Assembly: GCF_028745505.1 (NCBI RefSeq)
Contig: NZ_JAQZZL010000002.1
Location: forward strand, 1,798,001-1,862,000
Reading direction: 5' to 3'
DNA length: 64,000 nt
DNA from: Lentisphaera marina
GTDB taxonomy: Bacteria; Verrucomicrobiota; Lentisphaeria; Lentisphaerales; Lentisphaeraceae
In this document: piece after piece, positions 34,842-43,515 of the stretch
How positions within the stretch are numbered: the first letter of the stretch is position 1
Layout: each line of letters opens with the position of its first letter
Translations under genes and position numbers: made by a program
The notes under the pieces: generated by a model
What the model was told of the DNA's origin: nothing
Database searches by the model: none
The model's input: the letters and a program-made list of their open reading frames with translations, nothing else

Positions 34842-36110
34842 ATGAAAGGCATCTTTTTTCTAACTTGGCGTTATTTAAAGCCAAAGAAAAACATCTCATC
34901 AATTGTCACTTGGCTATCGTGCTTGGGTCCCATGCTCGGCGTTGGGGTACTCTTGGTCGTCATGAGTGTGATGAATGGTCACCCCCATGAAATCCAGAAA
35001 AAAATTATGGAAGTGGAATCTCATATTTCCATGAGTCGTTATGACGGCAAATTTTTTCCTGATTACCTAGGTTTGATGGAACACATTGAGAAAAAATATC
35101 AGTTTCAGTGTTCGCCCTACACTCAGATGCCCATTTTTATTCAACAAGATAAAAGTATCAAATCTTTTTTAGCAAAAGGTATCTTACCTGAATACGATCA
35201 AGCTTCTTCAAAACTCAATTCCTATATTATCGATGGTTTGGATGAGAATGGCAAATACCAACTGGGTCCAAAAAACGCCCTTATCTCCAGCCGTTTATCG
35301 GCGATGCTCGGAGCGAATATTGGCGATACAATCATTGTGCACTCTCCGCAAAAATATGGCAAACTGCTTCTACAAAAAGAAGAAGGTAAAGTCGATGACG
35401 TCTACTTAAACATGGCCTTAGAACTAACGATCTCAGGGATTTTTCGTACGGGTTATGTCGATATAGATAAAAACCTTATGTTCATTCATTTGGATAGTGC
35501 CAATGAATTACTGGAACAAGACTGGGGCGCATCTCTCGGTATCGACCTCTCCATCCCCGACCCCATTCAAGCAGAAGAAGTAACTAAAGAGCTCGCACGC
35601 GACCCCTACTTCTTCAACACAAAAGCGCAGTTTTATCCTTGGCAATACAAGAAAAAGCAATTTTTTGATATCGTTAAAAAAGAAAAAACGATGATGACAC
35701 TCGTGCTCTTTTTCATTGTTGGCGGTGCCGCCGTTGGTGTTGCAGCTTGCTTATTTTCCTTGGTCTTACAAAAAACTCGTGAAATTGGCGTCCTAAAAGC
35801 TATTGGTGCTACCCCTATACAAATCCTTTGGGTCTTCCTCATCCAAGGCCTCGTGCTTGGGACCTTGGGCTCCACGCTCGGTTTAGTGGGAGGTTTATTC
35901 ACTTTGCATAATCGCGAATGGGTAGTGGATAAATTAGGTAATTGGGATGCGGACTTTTACATGCTTGACCGCGTCCCCATGCTCATCCTCTCTTCCGATG
36001 TACACCTCATTTTTTGGGGTGCCATTATCATCTGTGCCCTAGCCTCACTCTTCCCCGCTTTAGTGGCCGTATCCATCAATCCAGTGAAGGCTTTGCAATC
36101 CAATGAGTAG
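34842..36110 (+). CDS. Lipoprotein-releasing ABC transporter permease (LolC/LolE family)
   Basis: A 422-residue inner-membrane protein of the FtsX/MacB type with four membrane segments: near residues 20-45 (IVTWLSCLGPMLGVGVLLVV), 285-307, 330-350 and 385-410. Between helices 1 and 2 lies a periplasmic domain of about 230 residues. REIGVLKAIGATPIQILWVF is the coupling-helix region that contacts the ATPase. With LolD it would extract lipoproteins from the inner membrane for transfer to LolA. A single permease gene is present, so the transporter may work as a homodimer. It overlaps lolD by 8 nt. Confidence 0.9.
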   Translation: MKGIFFLTWRYLKPKKNISSIVTWLSCLGPMLGVGVLLVVMSVMNGHPHEIQKKIMEVESHISMSRYDGKFFPDYLGLMEHIEKKYQFQCSPYTQMPIFIQQDKSIKSFLAKGILPEYDQASSKLNSYIIDGLDENGKYQLGPKNALISSRLSAMLGANIGDTIIVHSPQKYGKLLLQKEEGKVDDVYLNMALELTISGIFRTGYVDIDKNLMFIHLDSANELLEQDWGASLGIDLSIPDPIQAEEVTKELARDPYFFNTKAQFYPWQYKKKQFFDIVKKEKTMMTLVLFFIVGGAAVGVAACLFSLVLQKTREIGVLKAIGATPIQILWVFLIQGLVLGTLGSTLGLVGGLFTLHNREWVVDKLGNWDADFYMLDRVPMLILSSDVHLIFWGAIIICALASLFPALVAVSINPVKALQSNE

Positions 36111-36774
36111 TTTTTTATCCGCACAAAATATTTGCAAGCATTACAATTCATCTGATGCTGGACGCATTCAAGTTTTAGATAATGTTAGCCTTGATATCCA
36201 AAAAGGTGATTGGGCCATGCTCATCGGTTCTTCGGGAAGTGGCAAATCAACTTTCCTCAATATTTTGGGAACACTCGATAAGGCCGATAGTGGCCAACTG
36301 CTCCTGCAAGGAAAAAACTACGCCAAGTTCTCGGCTATGGCCAAAGCGAAATTACGTCAAGACCAACTCGGCTTCGTGTTTCAATCCTTTCAGCTAATCC
36401 CCGAATTGACCGCATTGGAAAACATCATGTTACCCGCTCAATTCTCGAGCCGTAGTTCACAAGCTAAAAAACGCGCCTTAGAATTACTCGATCGCGTTGG
36501 CTTGAGTTCGCGTTCATCGCACCACCCCGGAGCTCTCTCAGGCGGTGAACAACAACGCGTAGCGATTTGTCGCGCCCTGGTGAATGATCCCGACATTATT
36601 TTAGCCGATGAACCCACCGGTAACTTGGACCCCAATACTTCCGAAGAACTCATTCAATTTTTTAGCGAACTTCGCAAACAGGGCAAAACAATTGTCATGG
36701 TGACGCATGATCACCAACTCAAAAAGCATGCGAATAAAGTCTTCACCCTCAAACAAGGTAAATTAAGCTCATGA
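36103..36774 (+). CDS. lolD: Lipoprotein-releasing ABC transporter ATPase LolD
   Basis: A 223-residue ABC ATPase. Walker [10 protein letters not shown] at residues 42-50, Q-loop [18 protein letters not shown], signature [19 protein letters not shown], Walker [13 protein letters not shown] and the switch His in MVTHDHQL are all present. The LTALEN and GNLDP elements are characteristic of LolD/MacB. It energises the neighbouring permease, whose gene overlaps its start. Its own end overlaps tadA by 4 nt. Confidence 0.93.
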   Translation: MSSFLSAQNICKHYNSSDAGRIQVLDNVSLDIQKGDWAMLIGSSGSGKSTFLNILGTLDKADSGQLLLQGKNYAKFSAMAKAKLRQDQLGFVFQSFQLIPELTALENIMLPAQFSSRSSQAKKRALELLDRVGLSSRSSHHPGALSGGEQQRVAICRALVNDPDIILADEPTGNLDPNTSEELIQFFSELRKQGKTIVMVTHDHQLKKHANKVFTLKQGKLSS

Positions 36775-37286
36775 ATGATGAGCTTCTCTTTTCCGAAGAT
36801 GAGCCCATTGTCTTTTCGGATGAACATTATATGCGCATGGCCATACGTCAGGCCGAGCAAGCCTTTCAAGCTGGTGAAGTCCCCATTGGGGCCGTCATTA
36901 TTCACGAAGGCGAAGTCATTGCCAAGTCTTGGAATCAAGTGGAAATGCTCAAAGACGCAACGGCCCATGCCGAAATCCTCGCGCTAACGCAAGCATCTGC
37001 TCATCTCGATCGTTGGCGCTTACATGGTTGCACCCTCTATGTCACCAAAGAGCCCTGCCCCATGTGTGCAGGAGCCCTCGTCAATAGCCGCATTGATCGC
37101 GTTGTCTTTGGTTTGGGCGATGACAAAGGTGGGGGTTGCGGAGGAGCTTTTTCGATCCACGATCACGATGGCCTACTCCACAAAGTTCCTAGCCAAGGAC
37201 AATGCTGTGAAGAAGATTGTCGTTTACTGATCCAAAGTTTTTTTAAAATGCGACGCCTAGCTCAGAAGGAAAAGAAAAGTGAATAA
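36771..37286 (+). CDS. tadA: tRNA-specific adenosine deaminase
   Basis: A 171-residue zinc deaminase. HAE at residues 66-68 and PCPMC (Cys96, Cys99) form the zinc/catalytic site; VPIGAVII and RIDRVVFGLGDDKGG fit TadA rather than cytidine or guanine deaminases. It converts A34 to inosine in tRNA-Arg(ACG). Compared with E. coli TadA it has an N-terminal extension of about 15 acidic residues. It overlaps lolD at the front and the HAD gene at the back. Confidence 0.93.
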   Translation: MNDELLFSEDEPIVFSDEHYMRMAIRQAEQAFQAGEVPIGAVIIHEGEVIAKSWNQVEMLKDATAHAEILALTQASAHLDRWRLHGCTLYVTKEPCPMCAGALVNSRIDRVVFGLGDDKGGGCGGAFSIHDHDGLLHKVPSQGQCCEEDCRLLIQSFFKMRRLAQKEKKSE

Positions 37287-38037
37287 GAAAACGGCAATAA
37301 TAGATTTTGATGGCACCCTGACGCGAGTGCGTTGTGGTTGGGATAAGAAAATGAAAGAATTTTTCTTAGACAAAATTTTTGCGGAGCCCGCAAATTTTAA
37401 CGAAACACAAAAGCAAGAAGCTCTTCGACAAACTGATGCATGGATTGAGCGAGCTCCTGGCACAACTATTTTCCAACAAATGTCTGCGCTGAGCGAAATC
37501 CTATCGACGCATCAGATAGCTCATCAACTTGATGAACTCATTGAAGAATTTGATACTTTTTCAAGTGATTGGGAATACGCTCGCGTCAAAGAACTAGAAA
37601 GCAAAGGCGAACTCGAGCAACTGATGCTTTGCGGAGCCCGCAAATTCTTAGATGATTTAAGTGATTTAGGCTATGAATTACACTTACTTTCGGGAACGAG
37701 TCATGACAAATTAATCTTTGAGTGTGACACCCTAGGTATCAGCCGCTACTTCACTCATATCCAAGGCTATCAGAGCCATTTGGCGAGTCCCTATAAATTG
37801 GAATCTATGCGCAAAACCATTCTCGATTATGAATATAAGGCCTCTCATACGCTCATTATTGGTGATGGTTTAACTGAGCTCGAAGCTGGTCGTGAATTAA
37901 ACTGTCCCTGCCTTGGCGTTGCAATTTGTGAAGAAGATGGCAAAAGTTGTGATCACGAAAAGCTTGGCAAACTTCAAGAACGAGGCTTTGAGCAAGTGAT
38001 CACAAACTTTGACAAAGCCATAGCCTTGCTCCTCTAA
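37279..38037 (+). CDS. HAD-superfamily phosphatase (PSPase-like)
   Basis: A 252-residue HAD hydrolase. AIIDFDGTLTRVRCGWDKKM carries motif I DxDGT near residues 8-13; LHLLSGTSHDK is motif II and IIGDGLTELEAGRELNCPCL is motif IV. A helical cap of about 90 residues follows motif I. The nearest named families are phosphoserine phosphatase-like and phosphoglycolate phosphatase-like HADs; a substrate cannot be assigned. GTG 37279 is the start and overlaps the tadA stop by 8 nt, so it is cotranscribed. Confidence 0.82.
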   Translation: MNKKTAIIDFDGTLTRVRCGWDKKMKEFFLDKIFAEPANFNETQKQEALRQTDAWIERAPGTTIFQQMSALSEILSTHQIAHQLDELIEEFDTFSSDWEYARVKELESKGELEQLMLCGARKFLDDLSDLGYELHLLSGTSHDKLIFECDTLGISRYFTHIQGYQSHLASPYKLESMRKTILDYEYKASHTLIIGDGLTELEAGRELNCPCLGVAICEEDGKSCDHEKLGKLQERGFEQVITNFDKAIALLL

Positions 38038-38040
38038 AGA

Positions 38041-38367
38041 TTAATCAAGCAATTGATTCACTTTGGCGGCACAAATGAAATCATTATCACTGATGCCATC
38101 TATGGCGTGCGTCCAATAATAAATCGTCACGTCTCGAAAACCGACTTCCATTATGGGGTGATGATTTTCAGTGTGAGAAACCCAAGCCACTGCATTGACG
38201 AATGAGATCGCTTGATAATGATTTTTGAAATCAAATTTTCGCGATAAACGCAAATCCTTGTACTCCCAACCCTCTATAGTTGATAAATAGCTTTTGATCA
38301 TATCTTCACTTAAAGCTTCCACTCCGCCTTCACAGGCCTGACATTTTTTTTCTAACCATTGATTCAT
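38041..38367 (-). CDS. phhB: Pterin-4-alpha-carbinolamine dehydratase
   Basis: A 108-residue protein of the PCD/DCoH family. WVSHTENHHPIMEVGFRDVT contains the conserved E-N-H-H-P active-site histidines and VTIYYWTHAIDGISDNDFIC the typical second half. It dehydrates 4a-hydroxytetrahydrobiopterin after aromatic-amino-acid hydroxylation. No phenylalanine hydroxylase gene is in the window, so the partner must be elsewhere or the protein has another role. It is convergent with the HAD gene (4 bp apart). Confidence 0.9.
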   Translation of the reverse strand: MNQWLEKKCQACEGGVEALSEDMIKSYLSTIEGWEYKDLRLSRKFDFKNHYQAISFVNAVAWVSHTENHHPIMEVGFRDVTIYYWTHAIDGISDNDFICAAKVNQLLD

Positions 38368-38477
38368 CTTAAGTCCTAGCTATTTTAATTTGTTAAAGAT
38401 GCTTTATTCTAAGCAAGATTAATCTAGTCCCCGAAAGCCCCAGAGCTTTTATTTATCCATGAAAAAACACTTAATTT

Positions 38478-39503
38478 ATGTCTTATATTCGCAATACTCA
38501 CGCCTTAGTTAAGCAGGGACTCATTTCCGAAGAGAAGTCTGAAGCCATCACTAAAGTCGCAGAAAAGTTTCAAATTAGTCTGAGCCCTGAGGTTCTGGCC
38601 AACATGGATAAAGCCGAGATTAGAGAGCAATATTTACCTTCGGAAAAAGAACTCGACATTAAAGAGCAAGAATTAAACGATCCCATTGGTGATCAAAAAT
38701 TCACGCCTATCAAGGGCATTACCCATCGTTACCCCGACCGAGTCTTGCTCAAACCTCTACATACTTGCAGTGTTTATTGCCGTTTTTGTTTTCGTCGTGA
38801 GAAAGTCGGACAAGCTGAAGAAATCTTAAGTCAGAATGAGCTCGAACATGCCCTGCAATACATTCGAAAAAATAAGAATATCTGGGAAGTCATCTTAACG
38901 GGCGGTGATCCCCTTAGCCTATCCCCACAAAAGCTCGGTGCCATCCTCGACAAAGTTGAAGCCATTGCGCACGTTAAAGTCATCCGCATCCATACTCGAA
39001 TCCCCCTCGTTGCTCCCGAAAAAATCAGTGCTTCACTCCTAAATGTCTTGGATCGAGAAAAAGCCCTATACCTGATCTTGCACTGCAATTCACATAAAGA
39101 GCTCACAGAAAATGTTCGCCTCGGCATTAAAAAACTTTGCAAAGCAGGCCTTCCTTTATTGAGTCAAAGCGTTTTACTGAAAAACATAAATGACTCCGTT
39201 GAGAAACTAGAAGAACTCTTTAGAAGCCTAGTCGAAATTCGCATTCGTCCCTACTACCTCCATCACCCGGATTTAGCCCAAGGCACGAGCCATTTTCGCG
39301 TTAGCTTGGAGAGAGGTCGACAAATCACCAGCGATTTACGCAAAAGTTTATCAGGTATTGCTCAGCCCCTTTACGTACTCGATGTCCCCGGAGGCTTAGG
39401 AAAAGTTCCTGCAGGCGGCGAATTTATTCAAGCCACTGAAGATGAGGCATGGAAAATCCGAACTATTCATGATACTTTTGTGGATTATCAGGATTATCTC
39501 TAG
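38478..39503 (+). CDS. KamA/EpmB-family radical SAM aminomutase
   Basis: A 341-residue radical SAM enzyme with the cluster motif C97-x3-C101-x2-C104 (TCSVYCRFCFRREKVG), LTGGDPLSLSP for SAM and YYLHHPDLAQGTSHFRVS for the PLP/lysine region. The length and lack of a zinc C-terminal extension fit EpmB-type lysine 2,3-aminomutases that prepare beta-lysine for EF-P, rather than catabolic KamA. No epmA or efp gene is visible here, so the role is open. It is followed after 7 nt by an ArsR-methyltransferase gene. Confidence 0.85.
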   Translation: MSYIRNTHALVKQGLISEEKSEAITKVAEKFQISLSPEVLANMDKAEIREQYLPSEKELDIKEQELNDPIGDQKFTPIKGITHRYPDRVLLKPLHTCSVYCRFCFRREKVGQAEEILSQNELEHALQYIRKNKNIWEVILTGGDPLSLSPQKLGAILDKVEAIAHVKVIRIHTRIPLVAPEKISASLLNVLDREKALYLILHCNSHKELTENVRLGIKKLCKAGLPLLSQSVLLKNINDSVEKLEELFRSLVEIRIRPYYLHHPDLAQGTSHFRVSLERGRQITSDLRKSLSGIAQPLYVLDVPGGLGKVPAGGEFIQATEDEAWKIRTIHDTFVDYQDYL

Positions 39504-39510
39504 GAAAGAC

Positions 39511-40452
39511 ATGTTAAAAAATAGCTTCAGTGACGAAGATCACACACTCATTCTCAAGGCCCTTGCCGATGAAACGCGCTTAAGACTTATTCGAATTTTG
39601 CAAAAAGAAGAACTCAATGTTCAAGAAATCTGTGAAATCACCACTTTACCGCAGCCCAAAATCTCTCGTCACTTAGCCGTGTTAAAAAACTCAAACCTAC
39701 TCAATGATAGGCGTGATGGAACTCGCATTTTCTATACTGCGGTTAACTTGGGGAAAAACTGCCCTAGCTTAGCAGAGTATATCAAAACACTAGTGGGCTC
39801 TGATCACCCCGATCTTTCACGCCTCGAAAAAGTAATTCTCAAGCGTGCCAAAGAGAGTCGCGATGTGATGCATGATTTAGCCGATCAGTGGGACGAAGTT
39901 ATTTCTTCCTTACACCACCCTGGAGCGGCTGTTTTTGCCCTTCCTGGCTTTGCCCCCAAGGGCATGAAGATTGCCGACTTGGGTTGTGGCACCGGTTTAT
40001 TACTGCCTTTGTTGAACCGTTTTGATGGTGAAATTTATGCCGTTGATCAAAGTGAAGTCATGCTTAGCAAAGCTCAGCAACGCGCCGAAGAGAATAAGCT
40101 GCAAAATATCAATTTCATTCAGAGTGACCTCAATTCTGGGGAACTCAACATTCCAAAATGCGATGCCCTCCTGCTACATTTTGTCATGCACCAGATCCCC
40201 AGCCCTCAAAGCCTATTAAAATCTATTGCTAAATGCTGTTTAAAAAATGGACGTATTATCATTGTGGATATGAATCGCCACGAAGATGAAAGTACACGTG
40301 ATCGTTTTGGTTCTGTGTGGTTGGGTTTTGATCAAGATCAATTAGAAGAATGGTTGCAGGATGCTGGCTTTAGTCAGATCAATTTCTCGAGTTTACAGGA
40401 AAACTCTAAAGCGGGGCAAAACCCCTTTGTGTGTATAGCTGTAAAAGCCTAA
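39511..40452 (+). CDS. ArsR-family regulator fused to SAM methyltransferase
   Basis: A 313-residue two-domain protein. Residues 1-90 are a winged helix of the ArsR type (LADETRLRLIRILQKEELNV, PQPKISRHLAVLKNSNLLND, RRDGTRIFYTA); residues 140-313 are a class I methyltransferase with IADLGCGTGLLLPLLNRF as motif I and NGRIIIVDMNRHED as the later strand. No metal-binding Cys pair typical for ArsR sensors is seen in helix 3. ATG 39511 with AGGAAAG upstream is chosen; upstream in-frame residues lie inside kamA. Its ligand and methyl acceptor are unknown. Confidence 0.87.
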   Translation: MLKNSFSDEDHTLILKALADETRLRLIRILQKEELNVQEICEITTLPQPKISRHLAVLKNSNLLNDRRDGTRIFYTAVNLGKNCPSLAEYIKTLVGSDHPDLSRLEKVILKRAKESRDVMHDLADQWDEVISSLHHPGAAVFALPGFAPKGMKIADLGCGTGLLLPLLNRFDGEIYAVDQSEVMLSKAQQRAEENKLQNINFIQSDLNSGELNIPKCDALLLHFVMHQIPSPQSLLKSIAKCCLKNGRIIIVDMNRHEDESTRDRFGSVWLGFDQDQLEEWLQDAGFSQINFSSLQENSKAGQNPFVCIAVKA

Positions 40453-41145
40453 TCAATAATCAAATTGTTTACGCTGCTCACTCGGCACTTGAACAATTCT
40501 CTTACTCGGAAATAGATAGGCCGTTAAGTATCCGCCATAGACACAACCCGTATCTAGGCCAATAATCCGACCATATTCACAGACTTTTTTCTTGGCCCAA
40601 TGACCATGAATAATTTCGCGTTTACCACTTTTATGATAGGCAAATTCTTCATACCAAGGAGAAAGCTTTTGGCTACCATTGTCTTTTGCAAAAAGCTCTT
40701 GGCTTTCTTTATCGACATAGCGTACGGTAAAGAGGTCCCGCTCAAGGTTTTCCTTGAGTTTACAATAGGGAGAGAAACCGGCATGAACGGCGACAAAATC
40801 ATCTTCTTTGATATAAGCCGGTAAAGATTCTAACCAAGAGATTATTTCTTTTTTTGAATACGCGGAATCACTGAGGATAGTTTTTGCTTCTTCATACAAT
40901 TTACATTGTCCTGTTAGAGCTCGGTATAGCCAGTCTTCGTGATTGCCTTTAACGACTTCTAAATCATTGCTCATAAAGAAATCTAAAACTTTGGCGGAAG
41001 CGGGACCTTTATTAATTAAATCACCAAGAGAGATCAAGCGATCTTGTTTCGAATTGTAATCAAGTTTCTTTAATAATTTTTTAAGTTCTGTGTAACAGCC
41101 ATGAATGTCACCAATAAAAATCTTTCTTTTCAATTTAACTTCCAC
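40453..41145 (-). CDS. Metallophosphoesterase (serine/threonine phosphatase or ApaH-like)
   Basis: A 230-residue PPP-family protein: KIFIGDIHGCYTELKKLL (GD-x-HG), LISLGDLINKGPAS (GD-x2-x2-G, with Asn-Lys in place of Asp-Arg), and VKGNHEDWLYRAL (GNHE) are the three metal-site motifs. IHGHWAKKKV supplies the last His pair. Such enzymes hydrolyse phosphoproteins or dinucleoside polyphosphates. The Asp-Arg to Asn-Lys change in the second motif sits near the phosphate site and may shift specificity. The gene is convergent with the ArsR-methyltransferase gene, with touching ends. Confidence 0.85.
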   Translation of the reverse strand: MEVKLKRKIFIGDIHGCYTELKKLLKKLDYNSKQDRLISLGDLINKGPASAKVLDFFMSNDLEVVKGNHEDWLYRALTGQCKLYEEAKTILSDSAYSKKEIISWLESLPAYIKEDDFVAVHAGFSPYCKLKENLERDLFTVRYVDKESQELFAKDNGSQKLSPWYEEFAYHKSGKREIIHGHWAKKKVCEYGRIIGLDTGCVYGGYLTAYLFPSKRIVQVPSEQRKQFDY

Positions 41146-41240
41146 TTAATATTCAATGCTTTTCATAGACAGTTTAACTAAACTCACTATAGTTTTGTTA
41201 CAATCAAAATACTTTATCTCGCCATATGGAACAGTTTAAA

Positions 41241-42800
41241 ATGAAAAAAACCTTCGTACTCTTTTGCGTATTTATAATAAATTCACTATCAGCCTTAGAT
41301 TCAGCCGATTTACAAATACTTAAAAATGGCATTAATAATGTCTCTCCTAATTTTGGAGCTCCTCAAATACAACTTTTCTTAGAAGATAGTAGTGATGCTA
41401 ACGAAGTACTCATACTCGAGAGATTACTCGCAATTTACCAAGTTAAAGCTGACAATTTCAAAGCCGGTAGTTCTGATCTAAGTGAGAAATTTAAAAATAA
41501 AATTAGCCAACTGGATAATCCTCAGCTCAACGAAGAACTCAAAAAACAGTTTCGCCTCTTGGTGATGATATCCGCTGCTAATGATGAGCGCAGCAAAGGA
41601 CACACGATTACTTCCTTAGATCCAATCATCTTTGAGAGTCCAAAATTAGATGAAGTAAAAATAGAAGGTACTCGAATTCCCGAAGAAACATTGAGTGCAG
41701 CTGACGAGCTCAAGGAAACCGTTGCACTTATCAACAGTGCTCTTGATGAAATTGCTACTGATGAAAATAAAGGTTTATACACCCTAGCAAAATTGAGCTT
41801 CAAAATCAAAAACCCCATACTGCAGGGTGCTGCCACAAAAACAACTTTACTAGGACTCATTAAAAATAAGCATCCTAAAACACCTAGCTACCGTACTGCG
41901 GTAGAAAAAAATATGGGTAAAGAAATGACGGCCTTTGCTTATGGCTCCGATTTTTTCAAAACTTGCCCTACTTGTGAAGGTGAAGGTCAAACGGAAAGAG
42001 ATTGTCGAACTTGCGAACATGGGCAATGCACCAATAATAGCTGTCAAAAAGGTATAATTGTCTACAAAGGACTCAATGGGAAAATCGTGCGTAAAGACTG
42101 CCCTACTTGTAAGGGTACGGGTTCCTGCCCCAAATGTGCTGGTGCAGGTAAAGTTTTCCTCAACTGTCGCTCATGCTCAGGCAAAGGAAAACTTTTCACT
42201 TCCGAGAATGCGCCGATTCTCTTTGTAGAATCTTTGGGCCAACTAAGAAATATTGCCGAAGAAATAACCAAGAACCCCAATATGCGCGATCCAGAATTAG
42301 TCGCATCTAAAATTGAAATTGAAGTCCCTGAATTACCAGAGAAAAGAGTGTCAATCAATACACCAATCAAAGAAAAACCAATTATCCCTCGAAATCAGCT
42401 TGACCCCATGCAAGAAAGCGATTTCGATTTTGATCCCCCGTCAATTGGCAGTAAAGTTTCTGAGGGTAAAACTCCCGCTAGTTTAAAACTTGTGGTTGAA
42501 GAGTTTTACGATCGCCTCAAAGCTCAACAAAGGCAAAATGGCGTGACTTTAGCATCGCGTATTTATGCCTTAAACAAAGATAATAAGGGCAATTTCAAAA
42601 CAACACTATATTTAACTGCTACAAATGATTTCCTTGATGACCCACGTAAAAAAGACATCCTCATTGGTTTATTCGAGTTCTGGAAAATGCGCTGTGGATC
42701 TAATGGTGTCCTGCAAGTTGGCGGTGCATGTATTTTAATTTTAGATGGGGATGATCAAGTCATTGGAGTTGCGAACAGCGCAACTGATGTCCAAATCTAA
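41241..42800 (+). CDS. Secreted protein with DnaJ-like Cys-rich zinc-finger domain
   Basis: A 519-residue protein with a clear signal peptide (MKKTFVLFCVFIINSLSA, cut before LDSAD). Residues about 240-320 carry repeated CxxCxGxG-like motifs: CPTCEGEGQTERDCRTCEHG, CPTCKGTGSCPKCAGAGK and CRSCSGKGK, as in the DnaJ zinc-binding domain, but no J domain is present. The last 110 residues form a separate globular part. The zinc domain would have to work in the periplasm or outside. ATG 41241 is preferred to 41226 because it begins a proper signal peptide. Partner and function are unknown. Confidence 0.75.
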   Translation: MKKTFVLFCVFIINSLSALDSADLQILKNGINNVSPNFGAPQIQLFLEDSSDANEVLILERLLAIYQVKADNFKAGSSDLSEKFKNKISQLDNPQLNEELKKQFRLLVMISAANDERSKGHTITSLDPIIFESPKLDEVKIEGTRIPEETLSAADELKETVALINSALDEIATDENKGLYTLAKLSFKIKNPILQGAATKTTLLGLIKNKHPKTPSYRTAVEKNMGKEMTAFAYGSDFFKTCPTCEGEGQTERDCRTCEHGQCTNNSCQKGIIVYKGLNGKIVRKDCPTCKGTGSCPKCAGAGKVFLNCRSCSGKGKLFTSENAPILFVESLGQLRNIAEEITKNPNMRDPELVASKIEIEVPELPEKRVSINTPIKEKPIIPRNQLDPMQESDFDFDPPSIGSKVSEGKTPASLKLVVEEFYDRLKAQQRQNGVTLASRIYALNKDNKGNFKTTLYLTATNDFLDDPRKKDILIGLFEFWKMRCGSNGVLQVGGACILILDGDDQVIGVANSATDVQI

Positions 42801-42823
42801 TACTCTCAAGTACTGATTTTATC

Positions 42824-42855
42824 AAAAGCTCCCTCTTAGACAGGGAGCTTTTTTG
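42824..42855 (+). terminator. Intrinsic terminator after the Cys-rich protein gene
   Basis: AAAGCTCCCT-CTTAGAC-AGGGAGCTTT followed by T residues: a 10-bp stem with U-run, about 24 bp beyond the stop codon. Confidence 0.9.
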
Positions 42856-42935
42856 TATTTATCTATAAAACTCTAATGCTTAAATTTAACGATTGATGTC
42901 AAATCTCTAAATAAGGGGACGTAGTTAGGTGAAAA

Positions 42936-43163
42936 ATGAACCTCTACCATGAAAATACATTGTCTATATATCCTATCCAGAGGGAACACTCAAGCACCCG
43001 GGAGGTTCTAGATGTACAACTCATCAGAATGCGACTAGATGGCTCCGAAAAAGTGCTTCTGCGCAAACTTCACGGCGGTCAAGGCACAATCAATTCGCCC
43101 TCTTGGTATCCGGATTTAAACTACTTTGCCTTTGTTGAGTACAAAAGGAAAAAAAATAAATAA
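42936..43163 (+). pseudogene. TolB/PD40 beta-propeller remnant
   Basis: A 75-codon frame whose second half, QLIRMRLDGSEKVLLRKLHG then GQGTINSPSWYPDLNYFAFV, matches one blade of TolB-like (PD40/WD40-like) propellers, in which SPDG is replaced by YPDL. A complete protein would be 300 or more residues. The first 30 residues do not look like a propeller and there is no signal peptide. It is most likely a gene fragment; a short stand-alone protein is possible but less likely. Confidence 0.4.
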
Positions 43164-43229
43164 ATCCAGTAATGGTTCGAACTATTTAAGTCACCCACTA
43201 TAATGGTCGATATTAAACTAGGACTTTTC

Positions 43230-43514
43230 ATGAAAAAAACTTTTCAACTCACCCACCCAAAAATCAAATATCCTCGCATGATTGAAGCTGTTAAAGCTGA
43301 AGTCAGGAAGTACCTCAAACGCAATCGCCGCAAGACTCTTCCCGAGGGCTTCGATTACTGGGATTTCGACTGTAAATATGGCGATACTGAAGCTGAAGCT
43401 AAAAAAATTCACCTCTCAGAAATTGATAAACATATTGAACAGGCTGAAAAGTCAGAACTCGAATCTTTTTATATCGAAATTATTGGTCGTGCTGCCAAGC
43501 GTTTAAAGAAATAA
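43230..43514 (+). CDS. DUF6172-like conserved protein
   Basis: A 94-residue basic protein starting MKKTFQLTHPKIKYPRMIEA and containing YLKRNRRKTLPEGFDYWDFD, the recognisable core of the DUF6172 family, which is of unknown function. The C terminus is helical and charged. ATG 43230 with AGGAC upstream is chosen over ATG 43203 because family members begin MKKTFQLTHP. It may bind nucleic acid given its basic composition, but this is a guess. It ends 1 bp from the convergent gene. Confidence 0.7.
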   Translation: MKKTFQLTHPKIKYPRMIEAVKAEVRKYLKRNRRKTLPEGFDYWDFDCKYGDTEAEAKKIHLSEIDKHIEQAEKSELESFYIEIIGRAAKRLKK

Positions 43515-43515
43515 A

